Source of the DNA: Actinocrinis sp035946395
Lineage (GTDB): Bacteria; Actinomycetota; Actinomycetes; Streptomycetales; Catenulisporaceae
Direction: 5' to 3'
Assembly: GCF_035946395.1 (NCBI RefSeq)
Contig: NZ_DASYZI010000401.1
Location: 8,526 to 72,525 of the forward strand
DNA length: 64,000 bases
In this document: in pieces, positions 18,579 through 26,933 of the stretch
Numbering within the stretch: the stretch's first letter is position 1
How the letters are laid out: every line of letters starts with the position of its first letter
Translations under genes and position numbers: made by a program
The notes under the pieces: generated by a model
Databases searched by the model: none
What the model saw: the letters and a program-made list of their open reading frames with translations, nothing else
Told to the model about the DNA's origin: nothing

Positions 18579-18593
18579 GGAGGATTGTTCTCC
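18579..18593. promoter_or_regulatory. TetR operator, weaker copy
   Basis: GGAGGATTGTTCTCC: half-sites GGAGGA and TTCTCC with 3-nt spacing, one mismatch. It lies just upstream of the MFS start and matches the core of the perfect site at 18620-18642. Confidence 0.55.
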
Positions 18594-18619
18594 GCTTCTT
18601 CTCCGGAAGCGTACCATAG

Positions 18620-18642
18620 AAGTGGAGGACTCTCCTCCACTT
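18620..18642. promoter_or_regulatory. TetR operator, perfect palindrome
   Basis: Arms AAGTGGAGGA and TCCTCCACTT are perfect inverted copies separated by three bases. The site is 30 nt upstream of the TetR start codon and between the divergent MFS and TetR genes. Confidence 0.75.
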
Positions 18643-18671
18643 GCCTGGCCCGGGAGGTAGACTGCCACACC

Positions 18672-19394
18672 ATGGACACGCCCGCCGCCGTCCCGCGCCC
18701 GCTGCGCCGGGACGCAGAACTCAACCGGCTGCGGATCATGGCCGCCGCGCGCGAGGTGTTCGCCGAGCGCGGCCTGGAGGCGACCCTCGACGACGTCGCC
18801 CGGCAGGCCGGGCTCGGCGTCGGGACCGTCTACCGGCGGTTCCCGAACAAGGAGGCGCTGGTCGACGCGCTGTTCGAGGAGGGCTTCGGCCGGGTCGTCG
18901 CCGCCGCCGAGCGGTCGCTGGAGAATCCGGACGCCTGGGCGGGCATGGTCAACCTGGTGACCGAGTTGGCCGAGATCCAGGCGGCGGACCGCGGGCTGCG
19001 CGACATCATGCTGTCGGAGGCCTACGGCCGCGACCGGGTAGCCCAGCTGCGCGACCGGATCAAGCCGATGCTGGAGCAGGCGGTCGAACGGGCGCAGCGC
19101 CAGGGCGGGCTGCGCGCCGACTTCCGGGCCGCCGACGTGCCTGCGCTGCTGATGATGATCGCGATGACGGTCGAGTTCGGCCGGGACGTGCGCCCGGAGG
19201 TGTGGCGCCGTTATCTGACGATGCTCCTGGACGGCATCAGCGCCCGCCGCGACCACCCGACGCGGCTGCCGGAGCCGGAGCTCGACGACGACGACATGCA
19301 CGAGGCGATGCACGCATGGCCGCGGCTGCGCTGGACGACGCCCACATCGACGCCTGAGAAGCGCGGCCCGAAGGTCTTGAGCTCAGAGGTCTGA
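18672..19394 (+). CDS. TetR-family transcriptional regulator
   Basis: 240 residues. The N-terminal TetR helix-turn-helix is complete (LRIMAAAREVFAERGLEATLDDVARQAGLGVGTVYRRFPNKEALVDALF, about residues 18-66; key turn GLGVGTVYRRF). The C-terminal half is the usual variable ligand-binding, dimerisation domain. The ATG at 18672 follows a GGGAGG ribosome site. An open stretch further upstream runs through the operator and was not used. It is divergent from the MFS exporter and probably represses both genes until a drug ligand binds. Confidence 0.9.
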   Translation: MDTPAAVPRPLRRDAELNRLRIMAAAREVFAERGLEATLDDVARQAGLGVGTVYRRFPNKEALVDALFEEGFGRVVAAAERSLENPDAWAGMVNLVTELAEIQAADRGLRDIMLSEAYGRDRVAQLRDRIKPMLEQAVERAQRQGGLRADFRAADVPALLMMIAMTVEFGRDVRPEVWRRYLTMLLDGISARRDHPTRLPEPELDDDDMHEAMHAWPRLRWTTPTSTPEKRGPKVLSSEV

Positions 19395-19522
19395 CGCAGC
19401 GGCCTCTCGTTCCGGCGACCGGCTATTCGCTCGCCGATGATCGCCGTTCGCCATAGACTGCGCCGACCGGAGACGACACGATCCGGGGAGACTGCACGAT
19501 CCGGCCGGAAGGAGGTCCTGCC

Positions 19523-19987
19523 ATGTCGTCGGCCGCCGCCATGCCCTCGGACGAGGACCTCGCCTCTGGCCCGCTGCGGATCACCCCGTCGCTGGTCATC
19601 CCGGCCCACGAGCTGGCCTGGCGATTCTCCCGTTCGTCGGGGCCCGGCGGTCAGGGCGTGAACACGACCGACAGCCGGGTCGAGCTGACCTTCGACCTCG
19701 CCGGGTCGGACGTGCTGCCGCCTGAACTCAAGTCCCGCGCGCTGGCCCGACTGAGCGCGCGGCTGACCAACGGCCGGATCACGATCGCGGCCGCCGAATA
19801 CCGCTCGCAGCTGCGCAACCGGCAGGCGGCCAGGGAACGGCTCGCCGCAGTGCTCGCCGAAGCCGTCGCCCCGCCGCGGCGGGCGCGGCGCGCGACCAAG
19901 CCGTCGAAGGCGGCGGTCGCCCGCCGGCTGGATGACAAGACGCGCCGCTCGCAGATCAAACGTCTGCGACGATTGCCGCCGGAATAG
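19523..19987 (+). CDS. arfB: Peptidyl-tRNA hydrolase ArfB (YaeJ), ribosome rescue
   Basis: 154 residues. The N-terminal domain has the release-factor catalytic motif SSGPGGQGVNTTDSRVEL with GGQ at residues 42-44. The C-terminal tail is very basic (RRARRATKPSKAAVARRLDDK and KRLRRLPPE), as in ArfB, whose tail enters the empty mRNA channel of stalled ribosomes. The GGQ loop then hydrolyses the peptidyl-tRNA. The start follows AAGGAGG at an ideal distance. Without a codon-recognition domain it is not a normal release factor. Confidence 0.92.
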   Translation: MSSAAAMPSDEDLASGPLRITPSLVIPAHELAWRFSRSSGPGGQGVNTTDSRVELTFDLAGSDVLPPELKSRALARLSARLTNGRITIAAAEYRSQLRNRQAARERLAAVLAEAVAPPRRARRATKPSKAAVARRLDDKTRRSQIKRLRRLPPE

Positions 19988-20035
19988 GCCCGGGTTCACC
20001 CGCCCTGCAAGCCGCGGGCGTCTTACGCTCGGCGT

Positions 20036-20665
20036 GTGAGGTCCGCTGGAACGGCAAGCTGGCAGGCGTCCATTGACACGCCGCGCGCATTGGTCGTCGC
20101 ACTGCACGTACGCGACGCCGCTGGACTCGACACTCCTATCGCGAGTAGCGGCCCGGACGTCACGGTGCCGCTGCTCGAACCCGCCGTCGACTTGGACGCC
20201 CGGCTCGCGCCATACGCCACCGAGCGCGCCGCGGCGGCGTGGAGCGAATGGTGGGAGTCGCTGCTGAATCGCCATCCCGAGTTCCGCGGTGTGCCTCCGT
20301 TGGTGACCGACCCCGACCCGGCGCTCGACGCTGATCTGCGTGCGCTGATCGGGAACGGCCTGCCTGCCGCCGACGCGTGGTTCACGGCGGACAAGCATCG
20401 GAATCTTGAGAGGCGCCGAAGCTCTCCGCAGCCGTCGGCGCTCGGCCTCGCCGGTGGGCTCGGCCGGATCGTCCGGGATGTGGAGGCGGAACTCGGCCGC
20501 CCCGCCGAGCCGTTCGACCTGGTGATCAGCATTCTGCCGGTGAGCGGCCTGTGGGGCGGACGGGTGCGCCGTGACCACGTGCTGATCAGTCGCGCGTTGA
20601 GCGATTATCGCGCCGGTTATGAGGCGCTGCTTGAGCCGGTGGTCCGCGAGCTGGCGCAGGGATGA
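20036..20665 (+). CDS. Hypothetical protein
   Basis: 209 residues, no recognised family. It looks soluble, with no signal peptide or membrane segment, and has a Trp-rich central helix (AAAAWSEWWESLLNRHPEF). The C-terminal segment FDLVISILPVSGLWGGRVRRDHVLISRAL is beta-strand-like and suggests a compact domain rather than noise. The GTG start at 20036 lies about nine bases after a TACGCT hexamer that could be a -10 box, so the mRNA may be leaderless. Coding is supported by consistent GC3-rich codons. Confidence 0.6.
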   Translation: MRSAGTASWQASIDTPRALVVALHVRDAAGLDTPIASSGPDVTVPLLEPAVDLDARLAPYATERAAAAWSEWWESLLNRHPEFRGVPPLVTDPDPALDADLRALIGNGLPAADAWFTADKHRNLERRRSSPQPSALGLAGGLGRIVRDVEAELGRPAEPFDLVISILPVSGLWGGRVRRDHVLISRALSDYRAGYEALLEPVVRELAQG

Positions 20666-20991
20666 CAGGCCCATATTGCAGTAATCACAGTAATGTCTGG
20701 TCGTGCCCTGCCGAGTGATGCAGCCGAGATATGGAGAATGCACAGCTCGTAGCCGCAGGCCGCAGCTCACAGTTGTAGGCATAGGCATAGGCATAGGCCG
20801 CAGGCAATGCACCTTCCGGTGCCCGGTCGGCGTATCAGCTTGCGACGTTCTCGGCCGGGAAACACATGTCCCCGGTCAGCGGGACACGATGGGTTGACCC
20901 CAGGCGAGATCGACTACACCACGTGGCGGGACGTCATCGAGTGCCTGCGTTCTCTGCGCCGTGCTGAGCTGAGGGAGAGCAAGCGGCCCAA
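20666..20991. other. Intergenic region with a short hexamer repeat
   Basis: This 326-nt gap lies between convergent genes. It holds four tandem copies of a hexamer (TAGGCA x3 then TAGGCC) at 20776-20799 and no gene I can support. No clear hairpin terminator was found. Confidence 0.5.
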
Positions 20992-21621
20992 TCAGCCGCG
21001 CGTGGCGCCGAAGCGTTTCGGGTCCGGCGGGGCCTGCGGCTGGTCGGCGAGCCACGGGCCGAGGTCGCCGCCGCCCGGCTCGCGGTACGGCTCCGCAGCG
21101 ACCGCGGCGGCCGACTGCTCGAAGTGCTGGGGGCCCTCCCAGCGACGCAGGCCGTTCTTGTCGGCCCGGTTCCCGAAAGCGGCGGTGTGTCCGTCGCCCA
21201 CCGGCGAGAACATGCCGCCGACCCGGGGGTCGCCGGCCAGCCAGATGCTTCTGGTCTGCGCGCCGACCGGGCTGACCATCCGATTGCCCTGCTGCTGCGT
21301 CGGCCAGTCGACCTTGTGCGCGGCGATCGGCCGGTTGCCGGCCGGATCGATCAGCAGCAGCCAGCCGAAATCGGCGGTCCAGGTCTTCTTGGTCCACGGC
21401 CCGGACATGTTCGTGCCCGAGGTCAGCGCGCCGGGGTCGTCGATGCGCCGCCAGCGGCCGCACTTGACCGGGTACTCCTGCCAGGCGTAGCGCTCCAGGA
21501 AGTACAGGTCGCGTTGGGCGTCGCGCCGTGCGCCCTCCCGCGAGTCCTGGAGACCCGCCTGGATCCGGGCGGACAGCTGCGGGTCGTTGAGCGGCGACCA
21601 CGGCGGGAGCGTGCCGGTCAC
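20992..21621 (-). CDS. Hypothetical protein, last gene of the WXG operon
   Basis: 209 residues with no recognised family. It is rich in Trp, Gly and Pro and soluble, with segments such as FLERYAWQEYPVKCGRWRRI and GPWTKKTWTADFGWLLLIDP suggesting a beta-rich globular fold. GTG 21621 overlaps the upstream stop by four bases (GTGA). Its place at the end of a four-gene coupled operon behind two WXG proteins suggests a chaperone, immunity or accessory role for the secreted protein; this is inference. An alternative start further upstream would overlap the neighbour heavily. Confidence 0.65.
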   Translation of the reverse strand: MTGTLPPWSPLNDPQLSARIQAGLQDSREGARRDAQRDLYFLERYAWQEYPVKCGRWRRIDDPGALTSGTNMSGPWTKKTWTADFGWLLLIDPAGNRPIAAHKVDWPTQQQGNRMVSPVGAQTRSIWLAGDPRVGGMFSPVGDGHTAAFGNRADKNGLRRWEGPQHFEQSAAAVAAEPYREPGGGDLGPWLADQPQAPPDPKRFGATRG

Positions 21622-22385
21622 GGGGCGAGTCCTCCAAGGATCCGGCCGATCGACCGGGCCGTGTTCCCCGCGTCCTGGGCGCCTGCCGCAGCGGTGAAGG
21701 ACACCGAGTCGGCCATGAGCACCATCATGGCTCGGAAGCGCGGGCCGTGCGGGATGTCGGGGGTGGTGAAGTCGATCGCGGCGAGTTTCGTGCCGTCCGG
21801 GCTCGGGACCAGCGCCTGCAACTGGTAGACGTCGGCGTTCGGCTCGGTTGCGGTCGTATCGGCGGCTTCCTCGGCCCGCCCGGGGATGCGCGGACGCGGC
21901 AGGGTCAGCACGCTCTCGAAGAACAGCGCCGGGCCCGGTTTCAGGTCGACCAGATCCACCTGGCCGTGCTCGCCCGCCTCGGCCCGGATCTGCACCAGGT
22001 CCCTGAGCACCAGGCGCGGGTTTCGGCGCTCCGGGAACTGCTGGAGCGAGATCACCAGGCTGGAGGGGACGACAGCGCCGTCCTCGGCGGTGTGCCAGCC
22101 GAGGCCGCAATACGCCGTGTTGCGTTCCTGAAGCTGTTCGAGCAGCGCCGCGAAGGTGTCGACCACTGCGGAGACCAGCGGCCGCCGGCCCTCGGGGGCC
22201 AGCTCAAGCAGGTTGGCCTCGGCGGCGGCCAGCGTCGTGTCGATGTCGTCCAGCGGCAGCGGGAAGTAGCCGCGGGGCAGCTCGATCCAGAAGTCGAGGC
22301 GGTCCTCGCCGCCCGCGTCCACGGCGGCGGGTCCGGCCGCGGACGGGTCCGCGGGGTCGCGCAGGATACCGGCGAATCCGTTCAC
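21618..22385 (-). CDS. Hypothetical protein of the WXG operon
   Basis: 255 residues, no certain family. It has no signal peptide. It contains SVSFTAAAGAQDAGNTARSI near the C-terminus and a central segment describing a compact alpha/beta domain (GYFPLPLDDIDTTLAAAEAN, LVDLKPGPALFFESVLTLP). GTG 22385 overlaps the stop of the WXG-toxin-like gene (GTGA), and its own stop overlaps the next gene, so expression is coupled. By position it may act like the cytoplasmic chaperones (EspG-type) that escort WXG substrates, but I see no specific EspG motif. Confidence 0.65.
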   Translation of the reverse strand: MNGFAGILRDPADPSAAGPAAVDAGGEDRLDFWIELPRGYFPLPLDDIDTTLAAAEANLLELAPEGRRPLVSAVVDTFAALLEQLQERNTAYCGLGWHTAEDGAVVPSSLVISLQQFPERRNPRLVLRDLVQIRAEAGEHGQVDLVDLKPGPALFFESVLTLPRPRIPGRAEEAADTTATEPNADVYQLQALVPSPDGTKLAAIDFTTPDIPHGPRFRAMMVLMADSVSFTAAAGAQDAGNTARSIGRILGGLAP

Positions 22386-23764
22386 GAAACCGCCTGCTTG
22401 ATGTCGCCGTACAGGCTGGTCACCACCGACTTCGCCTGCCAGCCGAGCTGCGCGTTGCCCGCCACCTGCGCGAAGGTCTTCGCGCCGTCGACCGTGGCGA
22501 CGTCGGCGAAGTGGAACACCTTGTTCGCCGCGCCCACGCCGAGCTTGACCGGAATGCTCAGGCTGTGCGCCAGGTTCGACCCGGTCTTCATGACGTTGCC
22601 GGCGCTGTCCGCGGCGTCGGCGAACGCGGTCGTGGCGTCCCCGCCGAGGCTGGAGAGCCCGGGGATCTTCGCGGCCAGCGTCGGTATGGTGTCCACCGCG
22701 TCCACGCCGGCCTTGAGCACCGTGCCGTCCGAGGCGACCTTCGCCGCGACGCCGAGCGCGACGTCGCCCTCCTTGAACGCCGAGCCGACGAGCTTCCCGC
22801 CGGGGATCAGGCTGAGCGCGTCCAGGCCCATCGTCGAGGCGTTTTTCAGGTTGGCCATGGTGAAATGGCCGGTCAGCAGGCCGCCCACGGCGTCGCGCAC
22901 CTTCGGGTTGGCCAGGTCGCAGGCCAGCGCGCCGACTCCGGCGACGATCGCCACGGCGCCCGCGACCGCGTCGATCGGCGGCGGTGTGCACAGTGCGATC
23001 AGCCCGGCCACGGCCGAGATCGTGGACAGCACCGAGTGGATGACGTCGATGTGGTTCTTCACCCAGTTGCCGACGGCGCCCAGAGCATGGGTGAAGTCGC
23101 TGAACATGCTGCTGAAGAAGCCGGGCTTGTGCGGCGCGAGCCCCTTGGTCGCCTGCTCAAGCTGCTGCGCGTACTTGCGTGCCATCGTCTCGTGCTGTGC
23201 GGCCAGCTCCTCGGCGCGCTTCATCACGGACGCCAGTTCGTCGTGCGCGTTCTGCGCCGCGTTGCCCGCGTCGCGCACGACGGACTCGGCCGCGTCTATT
23301 CGCGACTGCGCCTGCTGCAAAGCCTGCTGCGTGTTGAAGAACTGCCCGGCCAGTTGCAGGTCCGGGTTGCTCTGCGCCTGCTGCAACTGCTGGTCGGCGC
23401 GCTGCACGGCCTGCTTGGCGTCGGCGGCCTCCTGGTCGAGCTTCGCGGCGGTGTCCTTGAAGCCGAGCAGGTCGCCGTGCCAGTTCTTGAGCACTCCGAC
23501 GGCGGTGTTCAGCGACGTGTGCGCGTTCTGCAGGTCGGTGGCGAGCTTGCCGTTGAAGTGCTCGCGGAACGCGTTCCCCGCGTCGCCCTGCCACACGCCG
23601 CTGGTCGAGTCGCGCATCTGGTCCAGCAGCGACCCGGACTCCTGCATCGAATCGACGGCCTGCTGCACTGCGGCGCTCATCGACTCGACGTTCGCGGGCA
23701 CCCCGGGGACCGGGTTGAAGCCGAGGTTCGGGTAGGTCGTGGTGTCTTCGGCCAGAGCGTTCAC
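22382..23764 (-). CDS. WXG/LXG-like putative type VII secreted protein
   Basis: 460 residues. The N-terminal ~220 residues form a helical domain with a WxG turn (SGVWQGDAGNAF, W58-G60) and a long Ala/Gln-rich coiled coil, as in WXG/LXG-headed substrates. Residues ~245-290 are strongly hydrophobic (VLSTISAVAGLIALC, AVAIVAGVGALACDL), and a further 170-residue Ala/Gly-rich region follows. No nuclease or ADP-ribosyl motif is seen, so a membrane-active effector is possible but unproven. GTG 23764 overlaps the preceding WXG100 gene stop. No EccC ATPase or other secretion machinery is encoded in this window. Confidence 0.75.
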   Translation of the reverse strand: MNALAEDTTTYPNLGFNPVPGVPANVESMSAAVQQAVDSMQESGSLLDQMRDSTSGVWQGDAGNAFREHFNGKLATDLQNAHTSLNTAVGVLKNWHGDLLGFKDTAAKLDQEAADAKQAVQRADQQLQQAQSNPDLQLAGQFFNTQQALQQAQSRIDAAESVVRDAGNAAQNAHDELASVMKRAEELAAQHETMARKYAQQLEQATKGLAPHKPGFFSSMFSDFTHALGAVGNWVKNHIDVIHSVLSTISAVAGLIALCTPPPIDAVAGAVAIVAGVGALACDLANPKVRDAVGGLLTGHFTMANLKNASTMGLDALSLIPGGKLVGSAFKEGDVALGVAAKVASDGTVLKAGVDAVDTIPTLAAKIPGLSSLGGDATTAFADAADSAGNVMKTGSNLAHSLSIPVKLGVGAANKVFHFADVATVDGAKTFAQVAGNAQLGWQAKSVVTSLYGDIKQAVS

Positions 23765-24117
23765 TTGGCCGCTCCGTGCACGGTCGCCGCGCTCACCATC
23801 GAGTCGATCTGCCCCATCGCCTGACCGTTGATCTGTTGCATCGCCTGACCGACGGCGTCGTCGCACTGCTTGTACGCGTCGTGCGCCTTGCTGACGCCCT
23901 CGTTCGTCTCCTTGATCATCTGGTGTAACTGGCCGAGACCGTACTGCCAGGTGTGCTGGAAGTCGTCGGCCGCGCCGTTGAGCGCGCCGTCGCCGATCTG
24001 CCCCGACTGCGCCGAGCTCATCGACTTGAGCGCGGCCTCCATCTGGTCGCCCGCGTCGGACAGCGTCTTCGTCATGCGCTGCAACACGTCGAGATCGACC
24101 TGGAAAAAGCTCCCCAC
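23761..24117 (-). CDS. WXG100-family protein
   Basis: 118 residues, the length of an EsxA/EsxB-like protein. It is all helical, with a central turn DDFQHTWQYGLGQL (W57, G60) in the WXG position and amphipathic helices on both sides. WXG100 proteins form helical hairpin dimers exported by type VII (ESX) systems. The GTG start at 24117 follows GGGGAGG. It is the first gene of the four-gene operon and probably partners the 460-residue protein encoded next. Confidence 0.8.
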   Translation of the reverse strand: MGSFFQVDLDVLQRMTKTLSDAGDQMEAALKSMSSAQSGQIGDGALNGAADDFQHTWQYGLGQLHQMIKETNEGVSKAHDAYKQCDDAVGQAMQQINGQAMGQIDSMVSAATVHGAAK

Positions 24118-24254
24118 CGTCGTGCCTCCCCGGATTGTCCGTGCGAACTCCCCGCTTGCCTGGGAAGCTCACGAAGACCTTAGACCCTAGACAGGACGCT
24201 GCGGAACCGTCAGCCGCAGGATCGGATTATCTGCCTGTGGATCCGTAGCGACGC

Positions 24255-24364
24255 AGCTCTTCGAACTTGGCCGGGGCCGCGGCGCGGGAGTGGCCGACGC
24301 CTAGCGACGGACGAGCCTACAGCCGTACAGCCGCACACAAAGCCCCGGCCGAGTTCGAAGAGCT
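24255..24364. repeat. Long spaced inverted repeat between divergent genes
   Basis: A 23-nt arm at 24255-24277 (AGCTCTTCGAACTT then GGCCGGGGC) is repeated inverted at 24342-24364 with one T/C difference, which would be a G-U pair in RNA. The spacer is 64 nt. It fills most of the 303-nt gap between the WXG operon and the AidB-like gene. No other gene is seen in the gap. Confidence 0.7.
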
Positions 24365-24420
24365 GATCAAGCACGGTATGCGCGCTGTACGCAGGCGCAC
24401 TCACGGGTAACACTGACCAC

Positions 24421-26055
24421 ATGACGGTCAACGACGCCCGCATCGCGGCGAACCAGGCGCCCCCACTCCAGGACTACGACGTGTTCAGCACTGACGATGC
24501 GCTGGTGGAAGCGGTCGAACGGCACGGAAGCCGCGCGTCGCTGGACGGCCTGGCCGCACTCGGCCGTCTTGCCGGATCGCACCGTACGCTGCATTGGGCG
24601 GAGCAGGCGAACGTAAACGCGCCGGTGCTGCGTACGCACGACCGCTACGGCAACCGCATCGACGAGGTCGAGTTCCATCCGGCCTGGCACCACCTGATGG
24701 AGGCGGCGGTCTCGCACGGTCTGGCCGGCGCGGCGTGGGCGGGCGGACCGGCCGCGCACGTGACGCGCGCCGCCGGGTTCATGGTGTGGAGTACCGCCGA
24801 ATCAGGGCACGGCTGTCCGGTCTCGATGACGTACGCGAGTGTCGCCGCGCTGCGCGCCGACCCCGGAGTCGCGGCGATCTGGGAGCCGGGGCTCAAGTCG
24901 CTGATCTACGACTTCGGGCTGCGGCCGGCGGCCGCGAAGGCCGGGCTGCTGTGCGGGATGGCGATGACCGAGAAGCAGGGCGGCTCCGATGTGCGCGCGA
25001 ACACCACCGCCGCGACGCCGCTCGACGCCGACGGCGAGTACCTGCTGACCGGGCACAAGTGGTTCTGCTCCGCGCCGATGAGCGACCTGTTCCTCGTGCT
25101 CGCGCAGGCGCCGGGCGGCCTGACCTGTTTCGTGGTGCCGCGCGTGCTGCCGGACGGCGCCCGCAACCGGCTGGCGCTGCAACGGCTCAAGGACAAGCTC
25201 GGCAACCGTTCGAACGCGTCGAGCGAGATCGAGTTCGACGGCGCCTGGGCGCGGCGGCTCGGGCCCGAGGGCCGCGGCGTGCCGACCATCATCGAGATGG
25301 TCTCGATGACCCGCCTGGACTGCGTGCTCGGCTCCGCGGCCATCATGCGCCGCGCGGTCACCGAGGCCGCGCACCACGCCACGTACCGGCACGCCTTCGG
25401 CTCGGCCCTGATCGACAAGCCGCTGATGCGCAACGTGCTGTCCGACCTCGCGGTCGAGTCGCAGGCGGCGACCGCGCTCGGCATCCGGCTGGCCGCGGCC
25501 TTCGACTCCGACGAGCCGGCAGAGCGGGCGCTGCGCCGGCTGGCCGTCGCGGTCGGCAAGTACTGGGTGACCAAGCGGGCGATCGGCGTCGCGGCCGAGG
25601 CGCTGGAATGCCTCGGCGGCAACGGCTACGTCGAGGAGTCCGGCATGCCGAGGCTGCTGCGCGAGGCCCCGGTCAACTCGATCTGGGAGGGCTCGGGGAA
25701 CGTCAACGCGCTGGACGTGCTGCGCGCGCTGGTCCGTGAGCCGGAGTCCGCCGAGGCGTTCCTGGCCGAGGCGGGCACGGCGCTCGGCGGCGACCCGCGC
25801 TTCGACGCGGCGTTCGGCGAGCTGCGGCGCGGCCTGGCAGACCTCGACGACGCCGAGTTCCGGGCCCGCCGCCTGGTCGAACGGCTCGCCGTCGTGCTCC
25901 AGGCCTCGCTGCTGATCCGGTACGCACCCGCGCCGGTCGCGGACGCGTACTGCGCCACTCGGCTGGCCGGAGACGGTGGCCATACCTTCGGCACTCTTCC
26001 GGCCGGGACGGATACGAAGGCGATCCTCCAGCGCGCCCAGCCGCGCCTCGGCTGA
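24421..26055 (+). CDS. AidB-like acyl-CoA dehydrogenase family flavoprotein
   Basis: 544 residues, close to E. coli AidB (~540) and longer than ordinary acyl-CoA dehydrogenases. AidB-type landmarks are present: MAMTEKQGGSDVRANTT (flavin-binding loop), LTGHKWFCSAPMSDLFLVLA, and near the C-terminus APVNSIWEGSGNVNALDVLR. AidB binds FAD and DNA and belongs to the alkylation-damage response, although its enzymatic role is unsettled. The start is ATG 24421. No adaptive-response gene (ada, alkA, alkB) is adjacent. The gene appears to stand alone, with the inverted repeat at 24255-24364 upstream. Confidence 0.88.
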   Translation: MTVNDARIAANQAPPLQDYDVFSTDDALVEAVERHGSRASLDGLAALGRLAGSHRTLHWAEQANVNAPVLRTHDRYGNRIDEVEFHPAWHHLMEAAVSHGLAGAAWAGGPAAHVTRAAGFMVWSTAESGHGCPVSMTYASVAALRADPGVAAIWEPGLKSLIYDFGLRPAAAKAGLLCGMAMTEKQGGSDVRANTTAATPLDADGEYLLTGHKWFCSAPMSDLFLVLAQAPGGLTCFVVPRVLPDGARNRLALQRLKDKLGNRSNASSEIEFDGAWARRLGPEGRGVPTIIEMVSMTRLDCVLGSAAIMRRAVTEAAHHATYRHAFGSALIDKPLMRNVLSDLAVESQAATALGIRLAAAFDSDEPAERALRRLAVAVGKYWVTKRAIGVAAEALECLGGNGYVEESGMPRLLREAPVNSIWEGSGNVNALDVLRALVREPESAEAFLAEAGTALGGDPRFDAAFGELRRGLADLDDAEFRARRLVERLAVVLQASLLIRYAPAPVADAYCATRLAGDGGHTFGTLPAGTDTKAILQRAQPRLG

Positions 26056-26213
26056 CGGCGCGTCGACTCCCTCTGACGGACGCTCACCGGTCACTCGTCT
26101 GGCTGTGCGGGGATGCGGCGGCGGCGCGCAACCGGATGACTGGAGGGCGAGGCGCGGGACGGGCCGAACGGTTCGTTCCGCGCCGACCAGCCAGAGCGAG
26201 GAGTCAGTGCACC

Positions 26214-26783
26214 ATGCTCACCGACGTTCAGAAGTCCAAGCTGGACCGGCGGTTCGAACTGCTCGACGCCGACGGCGACGGCTTCATCACCGCGGCCGAC
26301 TACGATCTGGCCGCCGCGCACGTCTGCGAGGCCTTCGACTTCGCCGGGGGCTCGCCACAGCACGAACGGATCCACGTGATCTACCTGCGGTTGTGGGCCG
26401 CGCTCAGCCGGAAGACGGACCCGGACGGGAGCGGCCGGATCACCCGCGAGCAGTTCGTCCAGTCCTGCGCGGAGAGCATCGTCGAGCCGGAGCGCGGCTA
26501 CGACCGGGTCATCCGGCCGGTCGCGCAGACCATCTTCGACCTCATCGACGAGGACGACAGCGGCACGCTTGAGGTCGAGGAACTGGCGAACTGGGCCAAC
26601 GCGTACGGCGTCTGCGCGGACGACGCCGAGCAGGCCTTCCGGGCGTTGGACCGCAACGGCGACGGCGTGCTCGACCTCGACGAGGTACAGCAGGCGCTCA
26701 AGGAGTTCTACACCAGCGACGACCCGGAAGCGCCGGGCAACCGGATCTTCGGCCCGCTACCGGTCGTTGCCGCCTCGCACTAG
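26214..26783 (+). CDS. EF-hand calcium-binding protein (calerythrin-like)
   Basis: 189 residues, soluble, with four EF-hand loops: DADGDGFITAAD (18-29), DPDGSGRITREQ (69-80), DEDDSGTLEVEE (112-123) and DRNGDGVLDLDE (146-157). All have acidic residues at positions 1 and 12 and Gly at 6, so all four look able to bind Ca2+. This matches the sarcoplasmic-calcium-binding/calerythrin proteins of actinomycetes, thought to buffer or sense cytoplasmic calcium. The ATG at 26214 follows GAGGAG. It is convergent with lldD across a long inverted repeat. Confidence 0.92.
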   Translation: MLTDVQKSKLDRRFELLDADGDGFITAADYDLAAAHVCEAFDFAGGSPQHERIHVIYLRLWAALSRKTDPDGSGRITREQFVQSCAESIVEPERGYDRVIRPVAQTIFDLIDEDDSGTLEVEELANWANAYGVCADDAEQAFRALDRNGDGVLDLDEVQQALKEFYTSDDPEAPGNRIFGPLPVVAASH

Positions 26784-26812
26784 TGTGCCAAGGCGCTAGG
26801 AGTATGGAGTGT

Positions 26813-26929
26813 GCTGAAGGTCTTGGCCGGGCGCGATTGGCCTCACGCGGTTAATCAAACACAGTCCGGCCGGCGCCTTGCGATCCGGGCGCTGATGGTT
26901 ATTGCGCTGATCCGGCCAAGACCTTCAGC
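26813..26929. terminator. Long-armed inverted repeat, probable bidirectional terminator
   Basis: An 18-bp arm, GCTGAAGGTCTTGGCCGG (26813-26830), is perfectly inverted at 26912-26929, and GCGCTAGG outside each arm adds further pairing. The 81-nt spacer is unusually long for a terminator. It lies between convergent genes. Confidence 0.6.
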
Positions 26930-26933
26930 GCCC

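Noticed and set aside
20776..20799. A possible CRISPR or satellite array
   Set aside because: It is only four 6-bp units without spacers, a simple microsatellite.
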